Source: Lethocerus indicus (lineage: Eukaryota > Arthropoda > Insecta > Hemiptera > Belostomatidae). From it: a stretch of DNA of 64,000 nucleotides. The stretch spans positions 48,604,443-48,668,442 of the forward strand of contig JACDQD010000001.1 of NCBI GenBank assembly GCA_019843655.1, given 5' to 3'. The position numbers were made by a program, and so were the translations under genes. Numbering within the stretch: position 1 is the stretch's first letter; every line of letters starts with the position of its first letter. A model generated the notes under the pieces. The model was not told the origin of the DNA and did no database searches. It saw only the letters and a program-made list of their open reading frames with translations. Of the stretch, positions 1 through 11,345 are shown one piece after another.

Positions 1-3000
1 GATCTAGGATAACCACAACAGCCAATCACGAGTGGCACATCGATGCAATTAGATTCCACCAATTCATCTGAAATTAAAAAAAAATTTTACTGTTAATTAA
101 GAATGTTTACTGTTAAAAAATGTTAATTAAGAAAAAAATTATAAAAATAATTTATGGTAGATTCACACGAATCATGCATATAATAACATGCTTCCAAATA
201 TTTTAATTGTGTTCAAAAAAGAAATAATTGATAATTATATCATTAATTTTTTATTCCAGATATGAACCTGTAGTGATATATTTACCTTCACCGCTATCAC
301 TTGCATTAGCAGAATAGCCATTGTCACATGAATCCTTCAGATTATCACGAAAGATGTCTAACTTATTTAATAATATATCTTCTGGAATTGCTGACATTCT
401 GCCAAAAGTAAAAAAGTTGTTAATAATACAAAAAATACAAACTAGTGTTAATCACTTTAATCAATTTTTTTAATCAGTCATCAAATTGCAAAATAGGTAA
501 TTAAGTGATTTCTAAATCGTAGAATTTATTCAATACAAAATTTTATCTCTGTACATTTCCTTTTAAATTGTGTCTCAAAAATAAAAAAAATTCAAATATA
601 AAGTAACTCATTCTTATCAGTGAGCAGTTTTAAAATTATGTAAACATTCCAATGTCTATTTCTACCACACCATAAAGAGAAATGTACTCTTTCATTTACC
701 TATTAATAAAAATCAAAAGCCCTATATAATAGTTTACATTTTTTATGGTTTATTTTACACAAAAATACCGTATTATTGATAGAGAGAAAAAATGAAATAT
801 AAGAAATGCAATCTCGAGAGGTAAGTATCAAAAAGATAATAAATCAACGATTGATACTATTAACAATACAGACATATAATAATATAAGCCAATAACCATT
901 TATCAGTGATACTCGCCGTGAAAAAATAACGAATGATTTCAGAAAGGTGAAATCAAGAAGAAAAAATTCAGCCAGATTACTAGTCCTCAGATGGTAGCTT
1001 GTAGGGTTAATAACATTGAGTCATGGCCATTTTATGACTGCCTACAAATTTTAAATTGACTGAACACTGTTGTTTACACTCTATCCCCCGAGCCCCAATA
1101 CAATTTTTAATCAGTCTATGAAAGAATGTCCCATTAAAAATGAACACAAATGATACAGAAGATTATTTATTAATATAAATAACAATAATTATATTACTAT
1201 AACCATTACGTAACTCCAATTAATGGAATATTGGGAATTGATTAAATAAATATATAAATAAAAACAATTATTTGTAATTAAATGTTAAATTAGAGTAATG
1301 AAGGTTGCATGTTCTGTTAAGTTACCTACCTCCTTAACTATTCCCATATGCCAGCTGCTAAGATGAACAAATTATATATAATTCAATACAAATAATACAG
1401 CAATCAAAAATGAAGTAATAAAATTGATATAAATAATTGTATGAAAATTTTAAAATTAATGTGGATACAATTTCTAAAAAAAAACCTCGTAGGTCTATAA
1501 TACAACCACTAAAATCAAAATTCACTATATTAGAGGATGAAACATACCAGGTTCAGCAGTAATGTACATTACAAAAAGTGAACATTAGAATGGTTATGTT
1601 TGCAGTGTTTGTCAATGTTTCTTTGAATTCCCAATGGATTTACTAATATGTTCAATTGAAATTATGAAGGAAACATTTTATCAGGTACCATTCAGTAATA
1701 AAATAGCAAAATGTAATAATATAAAGCGACGACACAAATGACATATATTCAATTTTATTCCCCAGGGTTTCAGGAGCTACAGCATATTATTTGTATTAAT
1801 CTCAATCTAAATCTAGGCATACTCTACCTCTTTACCTAACTTCGACTAAACACCCAAGAAGAATCAAAATCTAGAATCAAATTCATATGGCCATTTGGTT
1901 CAAAACCTACTCCTCTAGGTACTGAGCATTCATACAGTAACTTATGAAGGTTATTTCATAAGGTAAATTGATAAGGTGAACAGTTATTTTGCAAAGTTTG
2001 AGAAAAAAACCTTTTTGGATGGATGAAAATACTGGAAACTTCCAGATCGAATGTATCTCCCTAAATTGAGATTATACTGAAACATAGGAATAATTTTGTT
2101 CTAAAAACGCCATTAAAATTATTTTTTTACCATACTAACAAACCACCCTTGTATGTATATAACAAACAGACACACATACATACATACACACAACACAATC
2201 CATTACTATAGGAAATTGATTAAATTATAAAAAACTAACAAATTGTGAAATGACCATCTTCAGGTTTGTTGGTGGTCCCTGTACCTGTCTAAACTAAAAT
2301 AAACATTATTTTATACAAACTAATGGAAGAACGCGCTTAGCAGGTAATGTCTTATTGAAGAGCATGTGACAAATGATTAAATGATCAAATGATTATTACT
2401 GAATGATGATAAATGATTTGTTAGTAAGAATTTATAATTCTCAAATTTGTAATTCATTAATACCAACTTTACCACTCTTGACAAGTACGGTCTTCTTTCT
2501 AAGGTTCCCGATAACACAAAAGGATTAAATATGGCCCACTCCTTCATAGTTTCTTTCATCCTATCATCACGATAATTGTTAATTATAGCAGGGTTATGAA
2601 AATAATTTTTGTTCGATTCATTTCCATTATCATACTCCCAAATATCTGATTTGTTGCCACATTCACCTTCCTTTAACAAATAAAGAAATGCAACAGTTAG
2701 AATGACCACAGATAATTAAATTATTCCTTTCAACTAATAAAATTAATCTTACATAGAATTTAATAATTTATACCTGAACTAACCTAACGTTGTCTCCCCA
2801 TTTGGAATAACTGACAATAATTTAAACCCTTCCTAAATATACGATGGCATGATTGAAAACAAACAAATAAATGCTATAAGCGCTTTCATAATTGAACATC
2901 AAAATATGCACGATTATTTAACAAAAATTACTGAAATTTTGAATAATATCGGTATTGACACAATTACACTGAATAACCAGTAATCATAATTAGCCTAAAC

Positions 3001-3856
3001 TCTTAAAAATATTCCAGAAGCAGAAACAACAACACAAACATGACAATAAACATATAAACGATAAACTTATCATTGGTTGTTAGACATCTACAATTACAGC
3101 GAACAATAATTATTTCAACAAATCAAGACTTTGAAGTTCTGAATAGAGATAATAATTCGTTATTACCAATATAGCAAAATTTGGACCGAACATAATTATT
3201 CTAAACAATAACAGAATAATTTAAACATTTAAATTTGTCGTTATAGGACATTGAATGTTAGATACGCATGTTAGAAATTGTGCTATATTCTATCAGTTGG
3301 CTCTGTTTATGTCCCAAACCTTCTTGAGGTAAGAACTTTGATCACTTAAGATTTTATAAAGTTTGAAGACAGTTATGTAACTAATTTTGTACCGTATATC
3401 ACTACGTCATACCTTGCTCCTGGCCAATCCGTCAGGATTGACAGTGGGCACCAGGAAAATATCGGTACCGTTTAAAAGTCTCGTGACTCTTTCGTCTTTT
3501 CCGTAGTTTTTCAAGAGATAGGACGCCAAAATAATTAACAACTGCGTTCCCAAAGCCTGGGATCCTTCGGTGTTGGCGACATACTTGAACATCGGCTCCG
3601 TTTCGGACCTTTCCCGGACGTTTTCGCTTATTTCGAGGGCCCATAAATCGCGCCCCTCCTTTGTCTTTCCTAAGGAATGATGCCTGAATAAATCGGGATA
3701 CGTTTCGGCCAGTTTCTCGAAGAAACGTGGCTGTTCTTCTAAGCTGGTATATCTGTCTTCCGGATCGTATTCCTCCGTTGACGTTCCCAAAGAAGTGCGA
3801 AACCACAATTGGACAACTCCAACGAACAGTATTACATCGAGAACGGACAAATCCAT
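1..3856 (-). CDS. Carboxypeptidase D/M-like protein (M14B fold, predicted non-catalytic), 5' part of gene
   Basis: Reading right to left, exons are 3856-3413 (ATG at 3856), 2670-2473, 2288-2240, 398-286 and 67-1, continuing off the left edge. The first 20 or so residues (LSVLDVILFVGVV) look like a signal peptide. The fold shows in FKYVANTEGSQALG, the NPDG motif, EGECG, NPFVLSG, PEDGHF, an NKL...NGYS stretch and CIDVPLVIGCCGYP, which line up in order with a carboxypeptidase D/M domain. Every catalytic position I could align is changed: HxxE reads E..Q, the NRNF arginine is Lys, the LHGG histidine is Glu, and the Glu of the TLELSCCKYP motif is Val. The exon 3 to exon 4 phases do not join (one base plus one base), so a small exon between 2239 and 399 is probably missing from this model. 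It may be the inactive first-domain type of carboxypeptidase D (silver in Drosophila) or a separate pseudoenzyme. Family call firm, orthology uncertain. Confidence 0.8.
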
Positions 3857-4609
3857 GTTTTTAATATGTCACTTTATCAAAATCCAAAACTATCGCGAGT
3901 GAAATGGATACGGAATTACAGACACGGGTATTAACTAAAATTCAGTGAGCACGACGGATAATTGTCTACTGTCCGGAACAAACTACCGAGGTTGAAACGG
4001 TCGGAATTTATTTTTTAATAAAACAGAGCTCATCGATAATGATGTCCCGTAAATTCGATATTAAGTTATTTGTATCTTATTAAATAATAAACTATAATTT
4101 AATATACCTATCGTTGGTACAGTCGGTAGTCGTACAATGTTGTAATTTTATAATAACACTTATTTTGATATTATTATAAAAAAAAAATTTTCCGAATTTT
4201 ATAGTTTTATCAAAAAGCGTATACGATTATTTATAGAATTATAAAGTGTACTCTATTCAGAATTTTCTGAAATTATATATAGTGATAACGGTAACCTTCT
4301 TATTCAGTTTCGGAATTTGTAGTTGGGTTCGGTTTTAATGCACCGATTCCAAACAATATTGGTTGAGAGTCGTTTTCCGGAAGTTTTACTCGTTTTGAAA
4401 TTGTTTCGAGTTTTAGTGATTTAACGATGATGTTCAAATTTTTTAACGGCAGTTTATTTATTGGCCCATCGGTGAAAGTGGAATTGAGCGAGTGCAGTAA
4501 ACCCAATTCGTTAGCCAAAAAAAAAAGGTGTTTGCACGAGTTGTTTGCCGAGGACTTACTATGAGTAGTAGTGTTTTAATTGACTTTAAGTCTCATCTAA
4601 GGAGTGGAT
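3857..4609. promoter_or_regulatory. Divergent intergenic region between the carboxypeptidase-like gene and DYRK
   Basis: About 750 bp separates two start codons on opposite strands, so it should hold both promoters and 5' UTRs. It is AT-rich with no clear TATA box or named site that I could support. A 72-codon open frame on the minus strand (4300-4518) matches nothing I know and is treated as chance. Confidence 0.5.
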
Positions 4610-4644
4610 ATGTCACTACCGAGAACGAGGTCATTATTGAGTAA
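4561..4644 (+). promoter_or_regulatory. Upstream ORF overlapping the DYRK start
   Basis: An ATG at 4561 opens a 27-codon frame that ends at TAA 4642-4644, past the DYRK ATG at 4610 and in another frame. If the mRNA includes 4561, this overlapping uORF would lower initiation at the kinase start. If transcription starts or a splice acceptor lies downstream of 4563, it has no effect. Confidence 0.4.
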
Positions 4645-6274
4645 CACTGTAACTGGCAATAACACTTCTTTAGATGGATTTCACGAAATTTCGCAGACTG
4701 GCAATTACAATACCCCGCTTAAATCGAATACACTGGACGACTTTCATTGTGTCCAGAATTCACAGTTGGGAGGGCTAAACGTGAATTTGTCCAAATTGCC
4801 GAATAATAATTCAACGAATAATTTCAATCAGACCTCCAGCAGCCAATGTTCAGACAGCAATGGGGTTCTCAATCCATCACATCCAAAAAATGGTTCTAAT
4901 AAACACAAAAATAGAGGTCCGATTGGACCACATGAAGTATTGAGACGCTATGGCAATCTGTTAACCTCATACGAGGTCCATGAAATATTGTCCTATCCAC
5001 AAATATATTTTATTGGTCATCATGCCAAGAAGAGGCAGGGTATAATCGGGGGGCCGAATAATTGCAATTACGATAATGAACAGGGTTCTTATATTCATGT
5101 GACTCGTGACCATGTCGCTTACAGATACGAAGTCTTGAAAGTAATTGGAAAAGGCAGTTTCGGGCAAGTTGTCAAAGCTTACGACCATAAGAACAATGAG
5201 TATTGCGCTTTAAAAATGGTGCGCAATGAGAAAAGATTTCATAGACAAGCGCAGGAAGAAATAAGAATTTTGGAACATCTTAGGAAGCAAGACAAAGATA
5301 ACACAATGAACATCATACACATGTTTGATAACTTCACATTTAGAAATCACACTTGCATTACTTTTGAGTTGCTCTCTATAAATTTGTATGAACTGATTAA
5401 AAAAAATAAGTTCCAAGGTTTCAGTTTACAGCTTGTTAGAAAATTTTCTCATTCACTCCTTCAGTGTCTGGATGCACTTTACAGAAATAAAATTATACAC
5501 TGCGACATGAAACCAGAAAATGTACTAATTAAACAACCGGGAAGAAGCGGTATTAAGGTAAGTATTGTATCAAATTAAATACAATTTATACCTTAATGCT
5601 TTGGTTGGATCATCTTATAAGTTTCATTTATTTTAGTAGAACATATTTTTTTTGATGAACTTTAGAAGTGCCAATTTAATAATTGCAATAATATCGTTCG
5701 ATATTCCCTTCTGTTCTAAGTTGTAACATTATCTTTGAAACCTCATATGGGAATACGAGCTCCTTCAAATCCTTAACCATTTTCTACTTAAACAATACCT
5801 ATAGAAACTAATGTTCGGTAATAGAATAAATGATTTTAGAACAAAAATATTTAAGAAATGCCCAAAATTAATAACAACAGATACAAAGTAACAAATTGAA
5901 ATTACAGTCATTATAAAACCTTTTAAGTCCAAACAAACAGCCTCTGTAAATGCCGTAAAAGAATTTAAATTTCCTTCTTAGCTGTTAATTAACAGATCAA
6001 GGATAATTGTAATGACCGATCACAAGTGGGACATTGATGCAGTTGCACGGCCCCATATATCAGATTTTAGAAGATACTTCAGTATTAACTCTAGGACTAC
6101 AGATGTTTCTTACACATATAACAATTTGATTCTCTCTTCTGGTAGGCACGTGTGAAAGTTGTGCTCTTCTTCACCGGACTGCCGGTGACCGGTTCATTGA
6201 TCTTACATTATGAATCGATTTGTTCCCCCCATCATGGGCCCATTTCCCCTGCTCATTTCTCCTCATAAAGTATA

Positions 6275-6308
<34 letters not shown>

Positions 6309-7138
6309 CGGTAACGTGTCTAGCGTTAATAAGCGTTGGTTTTCTTATAGGTGATAGATTTTGGTTCGAGCTGTTACGCCAACCAACGAGTTTACACATA
6401 CATCCAGTCTCGCTTTTATCGAGCTCCGGAAGTGATACTGGGAGCGAGATACGGTATGCCGATCGATATGTGGAGTCTGGGCTGCATCTTGGCCGAACTG
6501 CTGACTGGATTTCCACTGTTGCCCGGTGAGGATGAGGCAGACCAATTGGCATGCATAATCGAGCTGTTGGGAATGCCGCCGCAAAAGCTTTTGGACGGGT
6601 CGAAGCGTACGAAGAACTTCATCAGCTCTAAGGGTTACCCGCGCTACTGTAAGGCGACGACGCTGCCAGATGGCTCGACTATGTTGAGCGGTGGTGTATC
6701 ACGGAGGGGGAAGCAGCGCGGCCCGCCCGGCTCTGTTGACCTGCGCCACGCTCTCAAGAACTGCGACGACCCTCTGTTCGTTGACTTTGTCCGCCGTTGT
6801 CTCGACTGGGACCCCCACACTAGGATGACTCTCGGGCTCTGCGCCTCCGGCCATGGCTGGTTGAGGCCGCTACCCGGCTACCTCCCCCCCCAACAAGACT
6901 CTCACTCCCACCACTCGTGACTGCGACTCCCACCCCACCCCACTCCCACTCCCACTCTCGCTCCCAGTCGCCCTCCCTTCGCACGCCCGCCCCTCCCCCA
7001 TCGACCAACACCCTCGGCGCCACAAACAAGTACAGAGTTCAGCTCTCCGACGACGGTGCCAACACCATCCATTCTCGTCATTCCAACGTGCCCGGTAAAC
7101 TTCCGCCCATTTCAGACGACCCTGTCAACATGTCGTAG
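4610..7138 (+). CDS. Dyrk2: Class II DYRK protein kinase (DYRK2-like), two coding exons with a reading-frame break
   Basis: Dual-specificity tyrosine-regulated kinase that autophosphorylates its activation-loop tyrosine and then acts on Ser/Thr. Exons: 4610-5557 and 6351-7138 (donor GTAAGT, acceptor TTTCTTATAG). The start is the ATG at 4610, since an in-frame TAA lies at 4598. Residues 1-100 are Ser/Asn-rich. They are followed by a NAPA-like segment ([14 protein letters not shown]), a DYRK-homology box ([14 protein letters not shown]), the glycine loop GKGSFGQVV, the lysine in CALKMVRN, the catalytic loop [15 protein letters not shown] and the [13 protein letters not shown] loop. After MT at 6825-6830 the frame carrying homology shifts by one base. 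The original frame ends at 6918-6920, while the shifted frame (RALRLRPWL...) stays open to TAG 7136-7138 and ends in a DYRK2-like tail ([16 protein letters not shown]). With one base restored the protein would be about 578 aa, close to the family. Class II is certain; DYRK2 versus DYRK3/4 is less so. Confidence 0.92.
5995..6047 (-). pseudogene. Fossil carboxypeptidase exon in the DYRK intron
   Basis: Read on the minus strand this piece gives [15 protein letters not shown] and then a stop. It matches NCIDVPLVIGCCGYPR, encoded at 1-45 by the last visible exon of the carboxypeptidase-like gene. About 34 of 46 aligned bases agree without gaps. No AG acceptor stands in the equivalent place and Arg AGA has become TGA. 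It is the right strand and position for the relic of a tandem gene copy, now inside the intron of DYRK. Confidence 0.6.
6277..6305 (+). repeat. (TG)n microsatellite
   Basis: About 14 TG units near the 3' end of the DYRK intron, roughly 45 bp before the acceptor. Confidence 0.95.
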
Positions 7139-7766
7139 CGACGTTCACTCGTCGGTGTTCTTGTACTATTAAACGGAGGTCATGTTACAATTTTTCGATA
7201 GGATAGCTTTGGTTTTAATTCGGGTACCGTTCGGGGATAGTTAGGATAGAGATCCCGCATTGTGCGCCCGACTTGTTCAATTTGAATCTTAGTGTAACGC
7301 GCGCGTGTAAATATTATAATATTGTGAATACTGTAAATGTACGCAAAATTTAATTACGGATTATGACGCACGGTGTGAATTGCAGCAACGGATGGATCTT
7401 GGCCGGCCAGTACAAAAATGAGAATTTTAACCGGAATTTTATATTTGGACTTTTACGTAGATGTTTGATTTTTTTATTATATAATTATATTGTTCGAATC
7501 CTAATTTTGAAAATTATAGTAAGAATATTCGACACTTACATTCTTATTAATGAAACTTGTCGCTTTATCTCGGAAGTATAATGTAGGTTAAATGAATGTG
7601 AAAACTCGAGCCTTTCGTATGATAATGCCGAGTGTGTATTTGATTTACCGTTGATGGGCACGAATGGATCTGACAATTTATTTTAACGGTACAGATAAGT
7701 AGTAAAATATTATAGAATGCGATTGAATTATTGCACTTGCGTACTATTGCGAGTTGTGAAATAAAA
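7139..7766 (+). other. DYRK 3' UTR and polyadenylation signal
   Basis: Non-coding sequence after the DYRK stop. An AATAAA lies at 7761-7766, followed by a T/GT-rich stretch, so the mRNA probably ends near 7790. The short open frame at 7363-7581 has no recognisable content. Confidence 0.6.
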
Positions 7767-8940
7767 ACTCGGTATCTGTTTTATTTTTTTTACGTTTGTT
7801 TATTTGGACTGGTATTTATGAAATGTTAATTTAAACATGACTATTTCTAGCTAGGATATGAATTACATTTGAGTGTATTTAATTTGAATACATTTTATAT
7901 ATTGTAATCTTGAATTTTGAGGTGATGATAATTTGTTAGTTATCATTTTGTGTAATTTTGTATATGACCATTGATTTATGGTTTTGGAGGAACAAATCTC
8001 AATTTATATTGTAGTTTACTCTCCAGATCTTGATGCATACTGCCTATTTACAGTTAGATCTGATTACATTCAGGGTTCTTTTATTTATAATTGTCGCATT
8101 ATAGAATCTCATTTCATTTCGTTTTATTATAAGAACAAATATGGAGAAGAACTGGATTAAAAGCATATTTCATTCATAGAAAAGTGATGCATTTGGGAAA
8201 ATTCAGTGTTCGATGTTTTCTGTTATTTTTGTATCTAATATTGCATTTATATGAAAGTAAATATACACTCCGAAAAAAATTAATATAATGCTTTCAATGT
8301 GTGTGTAGAATTTGAAGATCTTTTATTTATTAATGCTATTATTATTTGTTTTGTACATTGATTATTCAGTACAATTCTGAACAATAAAAATCAACAATTG
8401 AGCCTGTGAAGGAGTGTACTTAATTAAAATACCATTTATTAAATATTATTGCATATAAAGATAAATGTGTGTATGAGTGTGTGTGAAGTTAAAACGATAT
8501 TTTCATAAAAAAATAATAATTTTTTATTTGTAACGAGCAGCTTTATTTCATTAATAGATATAAAAATGAGCCATAGATATGCTAGAAAATGTATCCAAAT
8601 ACAATATATATGAACAACTGTGCACCATTAATTAATGTTTTTGTCAATGGTAGAGTGTTTCAATTATACTTTTATCACTTAAAAAATAATAATATTGTCA
8701 CAAACCATTTGGAATTGATTATAGCGTTAACAATGCAAAAACAGCTAATGAAATGTAGTATTTAAAATTGTTAGGACATAAAGATTAGATTAGTATGTGT
8801 ATATTTTCTGTAGACAACGATTTTCTGGCAGGAAGTATAGTAACAAAAGAAACATGAAATGGAAAATTACATTTGAAATACCTAGAAGGACCCCTTTTTT
8901 AGCTTTGAATATGTCATTTCTCAAGTTTGAATTGCAGTCT
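7767..8940. other. AT-rich intergenic DNA
   Basis: Low-complexity AT-rich sequence with few CpG. I see no gene, RNA or repeat copy here. A 60-codon open frame at 7978-8160 lacks any recognisable motif. Confidence 0.6.
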
Positions 8941-9974
8941 TAAGGCCGTTGTAAGCGTAAGTTTCGGGCCTCAAAAATCACTTCTGACTGCAGTTTTCAC
9001 TTTCAATAAAAGTTTCGAGCATAAATTTCGCGTTTCAATAACAGTTTTTGAACTGCGGCGATAAGGCACAAATTTTACATAGTAAATTGCAAGTCATATT
9101 TGCCAAAATGTTCATTGCTGGACAAGGGTATAGCGACCTGCATTGGTAACAATGCATTAGTCCGCTCGTTTAATGCATTCGGTGCTAGATAAGATTGTTC
9201 GTCGCGATATCGCTTTTTTTTTATTATTTCGATTGCCGAGTGCAATTGCCGAGGGACACTTTCCAATCGAATCGTGCCATCTGTTCGACTAATTCCAGTG
9301 AAAGTACCCGGTCTTTTTCCTTTGCGATGTTTTAAAAGCTTGTCGTATTTTTTTAACTAAACGCAATAGCCGGTAATACGAGTAACTGGAATCCCGGAAC
9401 CGGAAGAACGCGGAGAGCCTCCCGCCATCCACCCAGTGAAACTCTCCACCCGGAATCGGCAATTCTAGAATCTTTAATCAATTTGACCGACTCCCATCCA
9501 GTTGTACGATACACGGGAGAGCGTAAAAACGGTACGGCTACGCTTGGCGACGGTAGAAGTAGCGAAAACGAAAGCTGTAAAAAAAATCCCAAAACAGCGA
9601 TTCCAGTATGGTTAACCCGAGCGGTCAATGCGCAGTGACAGAAAATTAAATATTAAGAGTAGGATAATGGATAAAAGTGACAGGCGGAGACTGGGAACGC
9701 CTGATGTATAAAGGGAAAAAATCCCTCGCACTTCCTCAATGGGAACTTGCGGTCCGCAGTCTGGCATAGTACCATCTGGTACAACCATTCCAAAGCCCCA
9801 AATATAATCCTTAAAGGCGATCGGTCAAACCTTTATTACGAACCCGCAGATTTTATTTGATTAGACAAGCCAAAAAGAATTCTACAACCCAAGTATTACA
9901 CTTTTACAATAGCGGCACTTTTTTGGTAATTTTTTATACATCCCCCAACATCCTTAACCCATTGAGTACATTTG
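8941..9974. other. Start of CpG-rich intergenic DNA
   Basis: Near 8940 the sequence changes to a more balanced composition with many CpG dinucleotides. This style persists to about 45 kb. No gene or recognised element was found in this stretch. Confidence 0.5.
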
Positions 9975-10556
9975 TCGACTAATGCATGTTTTACCGAGTC
10001 CGACTCGTCATTCGGATTAAAGTCTCGAAATATCTATTTCTGTAGATCGTACGGAAGGTAAGTAGTAGTTTAATTTTATTATTTTGATTTTTTAACAGAA
10101 ATTTTTTTAAATTTTGTAAGTATTTACATGAAACCGACCGACTGATCTATACACGAATAAATCAATTCTATTCCGTTTGATATGCCGTTAAATAATGTCG
10201 ACTGGACATTTGTTGTGTAGCTGTTTGTAGGGGAGAGAGTTAAAATGAATGATGATGACGGGTCGTAAATTGGGTCTTGGCTGGCACCGTATTTCCTGGA
10301 ATGAGCGCCGTCGGCGGAGTCGACCTTATGGACCCAGTAGAAGGGGTACCAGTCCTGGTTTTCTCTTCTAAAACGGAGATCGATTGTGCTACCGTAAATG
10401 GAGTACGCCGGTGCCATTATACCTCCCGGTCGCTCCTCCCTGTGTCGGGGCTCTAATTCCCGCTTCTCCCTTTGTTACGTTCCTTCCTTTTTTCAACTTT
10501 ATTTAGTGTACAGTCGACCTTTCACTTATGGATGCAATGGCGCTATGTATATTTCT

Positions 10557-10990
10557 GTCTTCGAGTGTAACGATAAAAGAAACCACCCGGCGGTGGCATT
10601 TTTGGACGGTAATTATTCGGGCTACAGGCCGAGGAGATCTCTGGGCCGGTGGCGTTTAAGCCGCCCTGTGGGGGACAAAGGACGCCTAATAGGGGCGAGC
10701 GATTGAACGCAAATTAGGACGAGGAGTAAGGAGCGGGAATGGAACTTGAGGAACCGGGATTTTGCGACGTCATCGACTGTTCGTATGTTGAGGCCAGGAT
10801 GAATTGTGCGATGAGAAATATACCGGGGAGTACATAGACCGTATATAGACGGTTCGAAGTACTTTCAAACGGAATCTCCGGGTGTGGGCGATGTCGGAAG
10901 CCTCAGTGGAACCCTATAGTTCGAATCGACAGTTTCAATAGTTCCGAATTTTCTGCTTAAGTCTGTTCATTTGAGCCTGGCATGGGGGGA
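10557..10990 (-). mobile_element. Jockey-like non-LTR retrotransposon fragment
   Basis: Colinear with the better copy at 12225-12740. Shared words include GAAACCACCCG, GATCTCTGGGCC and GCGTTTAAGCCG, followed by the region encoding the end of the reverse transcriptase ORF. Relative to that copy it lacks roughly 100 bp near 10924 and has no intact frame. Confidence 0.65.
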
Positions 10991-11237
10991 TTGGCAGTTC
11001 CTAGGGTAGCTCCGATAAATCCTACCTTTCTTCGTTCTGTTTCCAAACGCATAATAGGGGTGAAGCGGGGGGGGGGGGGTTTCCGCTTCTGGCCATATCG
11101 GTGGCATTGTGCAAGTAGTCTTCTCGGGATTAACGACACCTCACTTCCAGGTGTATATAGAACCCCGTCGATCCACTCTTCGGTAGGAGCCCGATGACGG
11201 AACCGGTGAGATGACGAAAATTAACTTGCAAAAACTC

Positions 11238-11345
11238 TTCCGATGGAGCCCGCTCGGGTGGTTTCCGAAGACAGGAAAAATCGGGAACAGCGGTGGGTTG
11301 ACCCCTGCCGACCGAGGTTCTTCCGAAGCCAATCAGCGATAATTT
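11238..11345 (+). repeat. Dispersed repeat B, copy 1
   Basis: Contains the family core GGTGGTTTCCGAAGACAGG, then GACCCCTGCCGACCGAGG and AGCCAATCAGCGATAA. Other copies are at 18890-19030 (minus), 42040-42115 (plus) and 49365-49530 (plus). It does not code for a conserved peptide and its class is unknown. Confidence 0.6.

Noticed and set aside
1310..1350. Candidate missing carboxypeptidase exon (LAYGNS-like peptide)
   Set aside because: No combination of acceptor, phase and open frame bridged exon 3 to exon 4 without a stop.
3432..3806. 124-codon minus-strand frame
   Set aside because: Shadow of the carboxypeptidase exon in another frame.
4300..4518. 72-codon minus-strand frame upstream of DYRK
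   Set aside because: No family match or supporting context. It lies in the divergent promoter region.
6345..6584. Minus-strand frames over DYRK exon 2
   Set aside because: Antisense shadows of the kinase exon.
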